A stretch of DNA of 64,000 bases. Origin: Serinicoccus marinus DSM 15273 (lineage in GTDB: Bacteria > Actinomycetota > Actinomycetes > Actinomycetales > Dermatophilaceae). Position 1 is the first letter of the stretch, and each line of letters opens with the position of its first letter. This document shows positions 1 through 9,603 of this stretch, in pieces. Both the position numbers and the translations under genes were made by a program. The notes under the pieces are model-generated. The model had not been told where the DNA came from. It was given only the letters and a program-made list of their open reading frames with translations, and ran no database searches. The stretch lies in contig NZ_CP043808.1 in assembly GCF_008386315.1 (NCBI RefSeq), forward strand, positions 2,108,001 through 2,172,000, read 5' to 3'.

Positions 1-500
1 GGGTCGGGCTGCTCCAGGGACTGCCCGTCGACGTCGTCCGGACCGTCCTCGACGAGCGCATCACCCTCGCGCCGGGCGGACCCGAGCTGCTCGCCACGAC
101 GGCGGCGCACGGAGGGTATGCCGCGCTCGTGTCGGGCGGTTTCACCCACTTCACCGAGGTGGTCGCCGCACGGCTCGGCTTCGACGAGCACCGTGCCAAC
201 ACGCTCGAGGTGGCCGACGGGCGGTTGACCGGCCGGGTGGTCCCACCGGTGGTCGGCCAGGACGCCAAGGTCGCCGCGCTGCGCGCGATCACGTCCCGCC
301 TCGGGCTGACCCCCGCCGACGCCGTGGCGGTCGGCGACGGGGCCAACGACCTGCCGATGCTGCAGCTCGCGGGGCTGGGCGTCGCCCTGCACGCCAAGCC
401 GGCGGTGGCCGCGCGCGCCCCGGTCCGGGTCAACCACGGCGACCTCACCGCCCTGCTCTACCTGCAGGGCTACTCCGACGACGAGATCGTCCGCCCCTGA
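1..500 (+). CDS. serB: Phosphoserine phosphatase SerB, C-terminal part (5' end outside window)
   Basis: HAD-superfamily phosphatase that removes phosphate from phosphoserine in the last step of serine synthesis. The frame is open from the first base (codons begin at base 3), so the start and HAD motif I lie upstream of the window. The visible part carries the motif II region (LVSGGF), the motif III lysine region (GQDAKVAAL) and the motif IV metal-binding loop GDGANDLPM. That order and spacing are typical of SerB. About 165 residues are present and the gene ends with TGA at 498-500. It is convergent with trmD. Another SerB-like HAD phosphatase is possible because the N-terminal regulatory domain cannot be seen. 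Confidence 0.85.
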   Translation, partial: VGLLQGLPVDVVRTVLDERITLAPGGPELLATTAAHGGYAALVSGGFTHFTEVVAARLGFDEHRANTLEVADGRLTGRVVPPVVGQDAKVAALRAITSRLGLTPADAVAVGDGANDLPMLQLAGLGVALHAKPAVAARAPVRVNHGDLTALLYLQGYSDDEIVRP

Positions 501-502
501 GC

Positions 503-554
503 CTTCTGGACCTTGGTTCGTGGGACCCGCCGCCCAGAAACGTCGGTCCAGAAG
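503..554. terminator. Stem-loop between convergent serB and trmD
   Basis: A perfect 10-bp inverted repeat (CTTCTGGACC at 503-512, GGTCCAGAAG at 545-554) lies in the 55-bp gap between the two convergent genes. The loop is long (32 nt) and there is no T tract, so a bidirectional terminator is inferred only from position and symmetry. Confidence 0.4.
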
Positions 555-555
555 A

Positions 556-1272
556 TCAGCGACCGGCCTGGTAGCGCTCCATGAGGTCCGGGCGGCGCTG
601 CGCGGTGCGGGCCAGTCGCTGCTCGTGCCGCCAGGCCGCGATCTGGCCGTGGTGGCCCGACAGCAGGACGTCGGGCACCTCGTGCCCCCGCCAGCTCGCG
701 GGCTTGGTGTAGACGGGATACTCCAGCAGCCCCCCGGTGTGCGACTCCTCGGCCAGCGACGCCTCGTTGCCGACCATGCCGGGCAGCAGCCGGGCGATGG
801 CCTCGGTCATCGCCAGGACGGCGACCTCGCCGCCGTTGAGGACGTAGTCGCCCAGGCTGAGCACCGACAGCGGGTAGCGGGAGGCGAACTCGTCGTAGAC
901 CCGCTCGTCGATGCCCTCGTAGCGGCCGCAGACGAAGACCAGCCAGTCCTCCTGCTCCGCGAGCCGCTCGGCGGTCGCCTGCGTGAAGACCTCACCGCCG
1001 GGGCCCGGGACGACGATCCGCGGCGTCCGCCCGGGGACCGAGGTGCAGATCGCGTCCAGCGCCTCGCCCCACGGCTCGGGCCGCATGACCATCCCGGCGC
1101 CACCGCCGTAGGGCGTGTCGTCGACGGTGCGGTGCCGGTCGTGGGTCCAGTCGCGCAGGTCGTGCACCTGCACCTCGAGCAGTCCCTCGCGCCGCGCCCG
1201 CCCCAGCAGGGAGAGCTCGAGCGGCGCGAGGTAGTCCGGGAAGATCGTGACGACGTCGAGACGCAGCGGCAT
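556..1272 (-). CDS. trmD: tRNA (guanine-N1)-methyltransferase TrmD
   Basis: SPOUT-class methyltransferase that makes m1G37 in tRNAs, using SAM, to prevent frameshifting. The 238-residue protein has the family hallmarks: YGGGAG at about residues 55-60, [11 protein letters not shown] at about 115-125, and the knot region [11 protein letters not shown] at about 139-149. I chose ATG at 1272 because GGGGGAG lies about 9 nt upstream on the coding strand. A GTG at 1281 would overlap the rimM stop but has no room for a ribosome binding site. It is the last gene of rpsP-khpA-rimM-trmD, starting 5 nt after the rimM stop. The start codon lies inside a GGTATGCC octamer. Confidence 0.95.
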   Translation of the reverse strand: MPLRLDVVTIFPDYLAPLELSLLGRARREGLLEVQVHDLRDWTHDRHRTVDDTPYGGGAGMVMRPEPWGEALDAICTSVPGRTPRIVVPGPGGEVFTQATAERLAEQEDWLVFVCGRYEGIDERVYDEFASRYPLSVLSLGDYVLNGGEVAVLAMTEAIARLLPGMVGNEASLAEESHTGGLLEYPVYTKPASWRGHEVPDVLLSGHHGQIAAWRHEQRLARTAQRRPDLMERYQAGR

Positions 1273-1277
1273 ACCTC

Positions 1278-1799
1278 TCACTCCCCCAGCTCGAGCAGAC
1301 CCGGCGGCGGGTCGACGACGACCCGGCGGGCGTCCTCGTCCACCTCGGGCACCAGCTCGTCGACGAAGGGCACGAGCACCTCGCCGCCGGGGGTGATGAC
1401 CTCGAGCAGGTCCTGCACCGGGCGGACGTGCAGCGCGCTCACCTCGCCCAGCGGGCTGCCGTCGGGGAGGACGACGGCGAAGCCCAGCAGGTCGTCCTCG
1501 CGCCAGCCGTCCTCCTCGCCCTCGGCTGCGTCGTCCTCGTCGTCGGTGACGAGCAGCCGGGTGTCCCGCAGCCCCTCGGCCGCGGTCCGGTCGGTATGCC
1601 CCTCGAAGGCGAGCAGGTAGATCCCCTGGTGCTGCCGCACCGAGCGCAGCACCAGCGGCCCGGTCGCGGCCGGCTCGGTGGTGAAGCTCTCCCCCACGAC
1701 GAAACGCCCCTCGGGGTCGTCGGTGTGCACCTGGACGGTGACCTCGCCCCGCAGACCGTGCGGCCTGCCGATCCGAGCGGCGACGAAGGCCTCGGTCAT
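1278..1799 (-). CDS. rimM: 16S rRNA processing protein RimM
   Basis: Ribosome maturation factor that binds S19 and assists assembly of the 30S head. The protein is 173 residues, the usual size. The N-terminal RimM barrel begins with the characteristic [14 protein letters not shown] stretch (about residues 7-20), followed by an acidic linker and a PRC barrel ending in [12 protein letters not shown]. It starts with ATG at 1799, lies between khpA and trmD in the ribosome-maturation operon, and is separated from khpA by 107 bp with no recognisable gene. Confidence 0.95.
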   Translation of the reverse strand: MTEAFVAARIGRPHGLRGEVTVQVHTDDPEGRFVVGESFTTEPAATGPLVLRSVRQHQGIYLLAFEGHTDRTAAEGLRDTRLLVTDDEDDAAEGEEDGWREDDLLGFAVVLPDGSPLGEVSALHVRPVQDLLEVITPGGEVLVPFVDELVPEVDEDARRVVVDPPPGLLELGE

Positions 1800-1906
1800 G
1801 GTGCTCCTGTCGGGTGTGCCGTCCTCCGGGACGGGCTGCGGGTGGGACGCGTGCGGCCCGCCCCGGCGGTGGTGCCGGGACGGGCCGTCAAGCGGGACGC
1901 CTCGCG

Positions 1907-2149
1907 TCAGCGGGTGCGGTCGGTGTCGACGATGTCGACCCGGACCTTGTCCCCGCCGGCGAGCGCGCCGACCACGGTGCGCAGCGCGCTCGCGGTCCGG
2001 CCCCGCCGACCGATGACGCGGCCGAGGTCGTCAGGGTGGACCCGGACCTCGAGGACCTCACCGTGGCGGGCGTTCTTGGTCCGCACGGCGACGTCACCGT
2101 CGTGGTCGACGATGCCCTTGACCAGGTGCTCCAGGGCTTCCTCGAGCAC
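1907..2149 (-). CDS. khpA: KH-domain RNA-binding protein KhpA
   Basis: Small RNA-binding protein (80 residues) made of a single type-II KH domain. The GxxG loop is GRRG at residues 47-50 inside LGRVIGRRGRTASAL. In other bacteria KhpA pairs with KhpB and affects RNA metabolism and cell division. It lies directly between rpsP (2 bp upstream) and rimM, its conserved place in Gram-positive genomes, so co-transcription with the ribosomal genes is likely. Confidence 0.93.
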   Translation of the reverse strand: MLEEALEHLVKGIVDHDGDVAVRTKNARHGEVLEVRVHPDDLGRVIGRRGRTASALRTVVGALAGGDKVRVDIVDTDRTR

Positions 2150-2151
2150 GC

Positions 2152-2736
2152 TCAGGCCTCGTCGGTCTTCGCGTCGCCCTCGGAGCCGGTGGCGGAGTCC
2201 TCGGTGGCACCCTCGCCGGTGCTGGCCGCGGCCGAGCCCTCGGTGTCGGCGGGCGGGGCGGTCTCCTCGGCGGGGGCCTCGGTCGCGGCCTCCTCGGCCT
2301 TCTCGTCGCCCGTCGCTGCGGCCGGGGCCTCGGTCTTCTCCGCCTTGTCGGCCTTCTTGCGCTTCTGCGTGGTGGCGCCCGAGGTGTCCTCGCCGTCGGC
2401 GGCGGCGAGCGCGGCCTCGTAGAGGGCCTTCTTGTCGGCCTTGGGCTCGCGGGTCCTCAGCGTGCCCTCGGCACCGTCCTCACCCTTGTACTTCTGCCAG
2501 TCACCGGTGACCTTGAGCAGCGCGGCGACCTGCTCGGTCGGCTGCGCACCGACGCCGAGCCAGTACTGCGCCCGCTCGGAGTCGATGTCGATGAGCGAGG
2601 GCTCCTCGGTCGGGTGGTACTTGCCGATCTCCTCGATCGCCCGGCCGTCGCGCTTGGTGCGCGAGTCCATGACGACGACGCGGTAGTACGGTGCACGGAT
2701 CTTGCCCATGCGCTTCAGGCGAATCTTGACAGCCAC
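2152..2736 (-). CDS. rpsP: 30S ribosomal protein bS16 with long acidic C-terminal extension
   Basis: Residues 1-90 are a normal bS16 core beginning [19 protein letters not shown]. They are followed by about 100 residues rich in Ala, Glu, Thr and Lys with low complexity. Many bacterial S16 proteins stop near residue 80-90; extended tails are common in actinobacteria, but 194 residues is long. Translation starts at GTG (2736), with GAGGAG upstream. It is the first gene of rpsP-khpA-rimM-trmD. The tail is probably disordered and solvent exposed; its role is unknown. Confidence 0.95.
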   Translation of the reverse strand: MAVKIRLKRMGKIRAPYYRVVVMDSRTKRDGRAIEEIGKYHPTEEPSLIDIDSERAQYWLGVGAQPTEQVAALLKVTGDWQKYKGEDGAEGTLRTREPKADKKALYEAALAAADGEDTSGATTQKRKKADKAEKTEAPAAATGDEKAEEAATEAPAEETAPPADTEGSAAASTGEGATEDSATGSEGDAKTDEA

Positions 2737-2869
2737 GTGTGCGGTGTCTCCTCAGTCTTGTCTGTGGTGGGCTACCCGGCGTCCGCGTGGGGAAGAACAC
2801 GCACGGCGCCGCGGTGGCGATGGACACATCCGGGCACGGTGAGAGGGCCGACCGCAGATGGGTACGGCC

Positions 2870-4429
2870 TCATTGTGCCACATCGGCACGCTCCCCCTGC
2901 TCCGGCGCGGCGTCGGTCGCCTCCCCGTCCTCGCCCTCGGGGGCGTGCCCCGCCACGAAGCGCAGCACCTCGGTCTCGTCGACCCCCGGGAAGACGCCCG
3001 GCGGCATGACGGCGAGCAGGTGCGAGTGCGCCCGGGCGCTGGGCCAGACCTGTCCGTCCCAGGCACGGGCCAGCCCGGCCGGGGGTCGGGTGCAGCACCG
3101 GGGGTCGGGGCACCGGGAGACCCGTCGCTGCGTGGTGTCCCGCCCGCGCATCCAGCGCACCTGGTCGAAGGGCACCCCGAGGCTGATCGAGAAGAGCCCG
3201 GCCGAGGTCGGTTCGGCGACCGCGGTGCACCAGTAGGTCCCGCGACCGGTGTCGGTGTACTGGTGGTAGACCGAGCCACGGGGCTGGTCGAAGACGACCC
3301 GGGCGGTCCAGGACCGGCAGACCCGCGCGCCCTCGATCGCTCCCGAGGCGTCCATGGGGAAGCGCACGCCGTCGTTCTCGTAGGCCTTGTAGATGACGCC
3401 GTCGGCGCTGGTCCGCATGAAGTGGACCTGGAGGTCGAGGTGCTCGGTCGCGAGGTTGCAGAACCGGTGGGCGGCCGTCTCGTAGGACACGGCGTAGGTG
3501 TCGCGCAGGTCCTCCAGCGCGATGTCGCGCTCGGCCTTGGCCCGGCGCAGCAGCGGCACCGCACTGCTCTCGGGCACGAGGGTGGCCGCCGCGAAGTAGT
3601 TGATCTCGACCCGCTGGGCGAGGAACTCGGCGTAGTCGCGCGGGGGCTGGTGGTCCAGCACGACGTGACCGAGGGCCTGCAGCGCCGCGGCCCGCGGGTC
3701 GTGCCCGCCGCCCTCGGGCAGGTAGATCCGCCGGTGCGCCAGGTCGGTGACGGTCCGGGTCGAGGCCGGCACGTCCGGGACGGCGACGATCTCGAAGCCG
3801 ACGTGGCGCGCGATCCGGTTCACCGCCTCGCGGGACAGCGGGCCCTGGGTATGCCCGACCTGCTCGACGAGCGCCGCGGCGGCGGACTCGATGTCGGCGA
3901 AGTAGTTGCCGGCCTCGCGCATCCGGGCGCGCAGCTCGGCGTTGGCCAGGCGCGCGAACTCCGGGGTCGCCGCCCGCTGCTGCTGCAGCCCGACGACGCT
4001 CTCGTAGAGCCCGACCAGCGCCTCGAGGGCGTCGTCCGGCAGGCCGGGGCCCACCCGCACCGGCGGGATCCCCAGGGTCTGGAAGCCCTCGGCCCGTTGC
4101 GCCCGCTCCCAGCGCACCTCCAGCGCCGCCCGACGGCTCGGCGGCCCGCCGGTGAGCAACGCCGTGAGATCGACGTCGAGGGCGGTCGCGAGCCGGCCGA
4201 GCACGGAGGCACGGGCCTCGCGGCGACCGTTCTCGATGAGCGACAGGGCCGAGGTCGACAGCTCGACGCGGGCGGCCACGTCGGCGAGGGTCAGACCGGC
4301 CTCGCGGCGGTGGTGCCGCACCCGGCGGCCGACCGAGACCGGGTCGGCGGCACCGGAGGACGGACTGTCGGTGCCCTCCAGACGCTCGGAGGGACGGAAC
4401 GGCAGCACCCGACGGTGGGAGGACGGCAT
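2870..4429 (-). CDS. ramB: XRE-family regulator, RamB-like (glyoxylate shunt control)
   Basis: A 519-residue regulator. A cro/C1-type helix-turn-helix lies at about residues 33-90 (region [20 protein letters not shown]), followed by a long domain of the ScfR/ImmA-IrrE-like family that probably senses short-chain acyl metabolites. The usual metallopeptidase HEXXH is not intact here (LGHVVLDH), as expected for a sensor rather than a protease. A Cys-rich patch ([11 protein letters not shown]) near the C terminus may bind metal. It is divergent from aceA with a 116-bp gap, the same arrangement as RamB with isocitrate lyase in Corynebacterium and mycobacteria. The start ATG lies in a GGTATGCC octamer. 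The symbol is assigned from family plus context. Confidence 0.8.
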   Translation of the reverse strand: MPSSHRRVLPFRPSERLEGTDSPSSGAADPVSVGRRVRHHRREAGLTLADVAARVELSTSALSLIENGRREARASVLGRLATALDVDLTALLTGGPPSRRAALEVRWERAQRAEGFQTLGIPPVRVGPGLPDDALEALVGLYESVVGLQQQRAATPEFARLANAELRARMREAGNYFADIESAAAALVEQVGHTQGPLSREAVNRIARHVGFEIVAVPDVPASTRTVTDLAHRRIYLPEGGGHDPRAAALQALGHVVLDHQPPRDYAEFLAQRVEINYFAAATLVPESSAVPLLRRAKAERDIALEDLRDTYAVSYETAAHRFCNLATEHLDLQVHFMRTSADGVIYKAYENDGVRFPMDASGAIEGARVCRSWTARVVFDQPRGSVYHQYTDTGRGTYWCTAVAEPTSAGLFSISLGVPFDQVRWMRGRDTTQRRVSRCPDPRCCTRPPAGLARAWDGQVWPSARAHSHLLAVMPPGVFPGVDETEVLRFVAGHAPEGEDGEATDAAPEQGERADVAQ

Positions 4430-4441
4430 ACCTCCACCTTA

Positions 4442-4454
4442 GCGAAACTTCGGC
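4442..4454. promoter_or_regulatory. Candidate operator in the ramB-aceA intergenic region
   Basis: The sequence GCGAAACTTCGGC is an imperfect dyad (GCGAA-AC-TTCGGC) 13 bp upstream of ramB and about 100 bp upstream of aceA. It resembles the AACTT-type core reported for RamB sites. A TTGACA at 4460-4465 pointing to aceA could be a -35 box, but no convincing -10 follows. Binding by RamB is inferred from position. Confidence 0.35.
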
Positions 4455-4545
4455 GATTCTTGACACCGCGGAACCAGCACCGACCCCCGATCCGCCCCTC
4501 AGAGTGGTGTCACACACCCCGTCGCCACAGGGAAAGGGCACGACG

Positions 4546-5850
<1,305 letters not shown>

Positions 5851-5865
5851 GCCGCAACCGCACCC

Positions 5866-5938
5866 ACCGCGGTGGCCAGGTGCGGCCACAGCGACCGGAA
5901 CCCACCGCGGTGGCCAGGGATCGCCCTGGCCACCGCGG
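5866..5938 (+). promoter_or_regulatory. aceA-aceB intercistronic repeat and hairpin
   Basis: A 15-bp perfect inverted repeat (5905-5919 and 5924-5938, arms CCGCGGTGGCCAGGG and its complement) with a 4-nt loop sits between aceA and aceB. A second copy of the left arm, lacking its last base, lies at 5866-5879, so two alternative foldings are possible. No T tract follows. The hairpin may stabilise the aceA message or attenuate read-through into aceB. Confidence 0.6.
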
Positions 5939-5962
5939 CCGTCCACCCGAGAGGATGAGGTC

Positions 5963-7570
5963 ATGGAGACCTACCCCGAGGCGCTGCTCGAGGACGAGCA
6001 GCTCGCGACGCTGACCGACCTCGAGCGCGCGCTGCGGGAGTCCCGCGCCGAGCTGCTGCGCGGCCGCAAGGAGCAGTCGCGGGGCGTGCGCGCCGGGACC
6101 GAGCTGCACACCCGCTCCGAGACCGCGCAGCTGCGCGCCGACGACGCCTGGCAGGTGGCGCCGCCACCGGCGGACCTGACCCACCGCCGTGTCGAGCTCG
6201 CGACCGCGGCCACCGCGGAGCAGGCCAAGGGCGCGCTCGCCTCCGGCGCCGACGTCTGGGTGGCCGACCTGGAGGACATGCTGGTGCCCACCTCGCGCCG
6301 GCTGGTGGCCGCCCAGGAGGTCATCCTCGAGGTGGCGGGGACCCGCACCGGTGACCCGGACCCCGGTGTGCCCACGCTCATGGTCCGGCCGCGTGGGCTG
6401 CACCTCGACGAGGCCCACCTGGAGGTGGACGGGCAGTCCGCGGCGGCCTCGCTCGTCGACACCGTCACCTTCCTCGCCCGCTGCGCGAGGCTGCTGCTCG
6501 AGCGGGGCACCGGCCCTTACCTCTACCTGCCCAAGGTCGAGTCGGCCGCCGAGGCGCAGTGGTGGGACCGGATGCTCACCGCCGCCGAGGAGGCGCTCGG
6601 CCTGCCCACCGGATGCACCCGGGTCAGCGTGCTCGTCGAGACGGTGCAGGCGGCCTACGAGCTGGACGAGATCGTCCACGCGCTGCGGGAGCGGGTCACC
6701 GGGCTGGCCGCCGGACGCTGGGACTACGTCTTCTCCCACCTGCGGACCTACGGGGACCGGCCGGACCACGTGCTGCCGGACCGGGACGCGTTCACCATGA
6801 ACACCCGGTTCCTACGGACCTACACCGACCTCATCGTGCGCACCTGCCACCGGCGGGGCGTCCAGGCCATCGGTGGACCGATCGCGCTCGCCGCCAGCGG
6901 CCCCTTCGACGACTCGGCCGCGATGACCCACGCGCGGGTGCACCGCGACAAGGCCCGCGAGGCCAAGCAGGGCTTCGACGGCGCATGGGTGCTGCACCCC
7001 GCTCTCGTGCCGGTCGCCCGGCAGCCCTTCGAGGAGCGCGACCGGCGGCGGGGCGAGCGGCAGGCTCCGGCCGAGGACGCACCCTCGCCCGGCCGGGCGT
7101 CCGACGCGGCTCCGGATGCCGAGGCGCTGCGTGACGTCAGCGCGATCCCCGGCGCGTCGACCCTGACCGGGGTGCGCACGGCGATGCGCTCGTCGCTGAC
7201 CTATCTCACCGGGTGGCTGGCCGGGGAGGGCACCGCCACGCTCGCCGGTCACGTCGAGGACTTCGGCACCGTCGAGCTGGCCCGCATGCAGCTGTGGCAG
7301 TGGCTCTCGCACGGCACCCGGCTGGCCGAGGGTCCGACGATGTCGACGCTGCTGCTGGACCGGATGCTCGAGGACGAGGTGGCGCTGCTGCGTCGCCGTG
7401 GGGCGCGCGAGGACCTGCTCGGGCACGCCGTGGAGCTGCTCCGGGACTCGGTGGTGGCGACCGAGCCGCCGGCCTTCCTCTCCCAGCGGGCCTACGACGT
7501 CCTGCTCGGCATCGGCGAGCCCGAGGACGAGTCCGCCGACGCGCAGGAGGCCACCTCCGGCGCCGCCTGA
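5963..7570 (+). CDS. aceB: Malate synthase AceB (form A)
   Basis: Condenses glyoxylate with acetyl-CoA to malate, completing the glyoxylate shunt. The 535-residue length fits malate synthase A. Recognisable blocks are ADLEDMLVPT near residue 100, VETVQAAYELDEIVHALR near 230, RWDYVFSHLRTY near 253, and the substrate-binding AREAKQGFDGAWVLHP near 333. A charged linker of about 35 residues after residue 350 is an insertion relative to many homologues. ATG at 5963 is preceded by GAGG a few bases upstream. Pairing with aceA and the divergent ramB gene supports the assignment. Confidence 0.95.
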   Translation: METYPEALLEDEQLATLTDLERALRESRAELLRGRKEQSRGVRAGTELHTRSETAQLRADDAWQVAPPPADLTHRRVELATAATAEQAKGALASGADVWVADLEDMLVPTSRRLVAAQEVILEVAGTRTGDPDPGVPTLMVRPRGLHLDEAHLEVDGQSAAASLVDTVTFLARCARLLLERGTGPYLYLPKVESAAEAQWWDRMLTAAEEALGLPTGCTRVSVLVETVQAAYELDEIVHALRERVTGLAAGRWDYVFSHLRTYGDRPDHVLPDRDAFTMNTRFLRTYTDLIVRTCHRRGVQAIGGPIALAASGPFDDSAAMTHARVHRDKAREAKQGFDGAWVLHPALVPVARQPFEERDRRRGERQAPAEDAPSPGRASDAAPDAEALRDVSAIPGASTLTGVRTAMRSSLTYLTGWLAGEGTATLAGHVEDFGTVELARMQLWQWLSHGTRLAEGPTMSTLLLDRMLEDEVALLRRRGAREDLLGHAVELLRDSVVATEPPAFLSQRAYDVLLGIGEPEDESADAQEATSGAA

Positions 7571-7616
7571 CCGCGGTGGGGGGGTGGTGCCGGGACGACC
7601 CCCGGCCACCGCGGTG
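7571..7616 (+). terminator. Hairpin after aceB
   Basis: Directly after the aceB stop, CCGCGGTGG-GGGGG pairs with CCCCC-GG-CCACCGCGG (right arm about 7599-7614), giving a GC-rich imperfect stem. The sequence echoes the hairpin between aceA and aceB. There is no T tract. Confidence 0.45.
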
Positions 7617-7655
7617 CGGATGTGCAGCCAGGACGACACCCAGCCACCCGGTCGG

Positions 7656-8759
7656 TCAGCCGGAGACCCCCGACCGGGGGTGCCGGTGCCCGCGCAGGAC
7701 GACGTGCTCCGGATGGGCCAGGACCCTGACGTCCGCGCGCGGGTCCTCGCGGTAGACGACGAGGTCGGCCGACTCACCCTCGGCGATGCCGGGGCGCCCC
7801 AGCCACTCGCGGGCCGACCAGGTGGCCGCCCCGAGCGCCTCGGTCGCACTCATCCCGGCCCGGGTCAGCGCCTCCACCTCCTGGGCGACGAGCCCGTGCG
7901 GCAGCTGCCCACCCGCGTCGGTCCCGGCATACACCGGTATGCCCGCCTCGTGCGCCTTGGCGACCGTCTCGTGTCGCCGGGCGTAGAGGTCCATCATGTG
8001 GTCGGCGTAGGTCGGGAACTTGCCGCGCCCGGCGTCGGCGAAGCCCGGGAAGTTGTCGATGTTGACCAGGGTCGGCACGATCGCGATGCCCTGGGCGGCG
8101 AAGGTGTCGATGGTGTCGTCGACCAGCCCGGTGGCGTGCTCGATGCAGTCGGTCCCGGCGGCGGCGAAGTCGACCAGCGACTGCTCCCCGAAGCAGTGCG
8201 CGGTGACCCGTGCCCCCTCCTCGTGCGCGGCGGCGATGGCCTCGGTGAGCACGTCGACCGGCCAGCAGGTCCCCAGGTCACCGGTCTCCCGGTCGATCCA
8301 GTCGCCCACGAGCTTGACCCACCCGTCACCGGCGCGCGCCTCCTGGCGCACGTAGGCCACGAGGTCCTCGGGCTCGATCTCCCAGGCGAAGTTGCGGATG
8401 TAGCGCCGGGTGCGGGCGATGTGCCGGCCCGCGCGGATCAGCCGCGGCAGGTCCTCCCGGTCCTGCACCCACCGCGTGTCGGCCGGGCTGCCCGCGTCGC
8501 GCAGCAGCAGCGCGCCCGCGTCCCGCTCGGCCAGCGCGTGCTCCTCGGCCCGGGCGTCGTCCACCGCACCCTGGGCCTCGAGGCCGACGTGGCAGTGCGC
8601 GTCCACCAGCCCGGGGAGGGCATACCCCCGGATCGTCTCGACCTCGCCACCCGTCGGGGCGCTGAGGCTGACCCGGCCGTCGACCACCCAGATCTCGTCG
8701 TGCACCTCCTCGGGACCGACCAGGATCTGACCCGTGACGTGGAGCACCGGTGCGCTCAT
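7656..8759 (-). CDS. Amidohydrolase-family protein (imidazolonepropionase/prolidase-like)
   Basis: Metal-dependent hydrolase of the amidohydrolase superfamily, 367 residues. The metal ligands of the TIM barrel are visible: VDAHCHVG (His55, His57), KLVGDW with the candidate bridging lysine, TAHCFG, CIEHATG, and the C-terminal GTDAGG aspartate. The C-terminal small domain ends in a typical ADLVVYREDP stretch. The substrate cannot be deduced; family members cleave cyclic amides or dipeptides. It is a single gene, convergent with aceB and divergent from a GNAT-like gene. Confidence 0.85.
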   Translation of the reverse strand: MSAPVLHVTGQILVGPEEVHDEIWVVDGRVSLSAPTGGEVETIRGYALPGLVDAHCHVGLEAQGAVDDARAEEHALAERDAGALLLRDAGSPADTRWVQDREDLPRLIRAGRHIARTRRYIRNFAWEIEPEDLVAYVRQEARAGDGWVKLVGDWIDRETGDLGTCWPVDVLTEAIAAAHEEGARVTAHCFGEQSLVDFAAAGTDCIEHATGLVDDTIDTFAAQGIAIVPTLVNIDNFPGFADAGRGKFPTYADHMMDLYARRHETVAKAHEAGIPVYAGTDAGGQLPHGLVAQEVEALTRAGMSATEALGAATWSAREWLGRPGIAEGESADLVVYREDPRADVRVLAHPEHVVLRGHRHPRSGVSG

Positions 8760-8816
8760 CGCTCGCCTCGCCTTCTTCGCCGTGGATCCTCACCGTAGCG
8801 TCGAGCAGTGCGGCCG

Positions 8817-8830
8817 TAGACTCCCCCTTC
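8817..8830 (+). promoter_or_regulatory. Leaderless promoter of the GNAT-like gene
   Basis: TAGACT at 8817-8822 fits an actinobacterial -10 box and lies 8 nt before the GTG at 8831. No Shine-Dalgarno sequence is present. Confidence 0.45.
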
Positions 8831-9511
8831 GTGTCCGACCCCGGTATGCCCACCCGCGAGCCGCTGCGTGTCCCGCGCGTCGACCTCGGCGCGATGCTGC
8901 GGGCGGCCGCCGACGGTCGGTTCCCAGAACCGGACGGCGGCTTCTCGCGCACCGCACCGTGGCGGGACGGGGTCGAGGGCGCGATCGCCTTCACCGGCCA
9001 CGCCGTCATGGCCGTGACCGAGGACGTCACCGACGGCGAGCTCGCGGCCCTGGGTGTCCACGGCTTCGGCGGGGCGCACGACCCGCGGATCGCGACCACG
9101 CTCGCGGGTGAGGGCCCGATCGGGGTCCTCGACGCGCTGCTCGTGGGGCGCGGGACAGGGACCGGTGGGCCGCTGGTCCCCCGCCCCGACCTCGCCGGCA
9201 CCGACCGCGCCGCGCACGCCGGCGAGTGGCGGACCGAGATCGACGTCTACGGCCTGCCCGACCGCGGCGTCAGCTCGCTGGCGACGCTCTCCCGCGGGAT
9301 CGGCGGCCTGCCGGAGGTCGGCATCCAGGCCGCGGACGGCCACGCCGCCACCCTGCTCGACGGCATCCTGGCGCGCCGCCCGGCCGGTGAGGTGGTCCTG
9401 GCCTCGGTGACCCCGGGCAACGCCCGGTCGCTGCGTTTCTTCCTGCGGGCGGGCTTCGTGCCGGTCGCCAGCGAGCAGCTCTGGAAGCCGCGGAGGCCGG
9501 CCGGGCGCTGA
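8831..9511 (+). CDS. Putative GNAT-family N-acetyltransferase
   Basis: A 226-residue protein whose C terminus has the typical end of a GNAT fold: VTPGNARSLRFFLRAGFVPV (about residues 195-214), where the N-A-R-S/F-F-x-x-x-G-F pattern belongs to motif B. The N-terminal two thirds resemble nothing I recognise. The start is uncertain: GTG at 8831 fits a leaderless transcript, while ATG at 8846 lies inside a GGTATGCC octamer and has no ribosome binding site. The substrate is unknown. Confidence 0.55.
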   Translation: MSDPGMPTREPLRVPRVDLGAMLRAAADGRFPEPDGGFSRTAPWRDGVEGAIAFTGHAVMAVTEDVTDGELAALGVHGFGGAHDPRIATTLAGEGPIGVLDALLVGRGTGTGGPLVPRPDLAGTDRAAHAGEWRTEIDVYGLPDRGVSSLATLSRGIGGLPEVGIQAADGHAATLLDGILARRPAGEVVLASVTPGNARSLRFFLRAGFVPVASEQLWKPRRPAGR

Positions 9512-9603
9512 AACCAGTGCGACCTTTGTCCATAGGCTTGAAGGACCCTGAATCAGTCGTGAAGAGAACTAATTCCTGGAACACGACAGAATGCATGACT
9601 TCC

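Noticed and set aside
4460..4465. TTGACA as part of the aceA promoter
   Set aside because: No acceptable -10 sequence is found 16-19 bp downstream.
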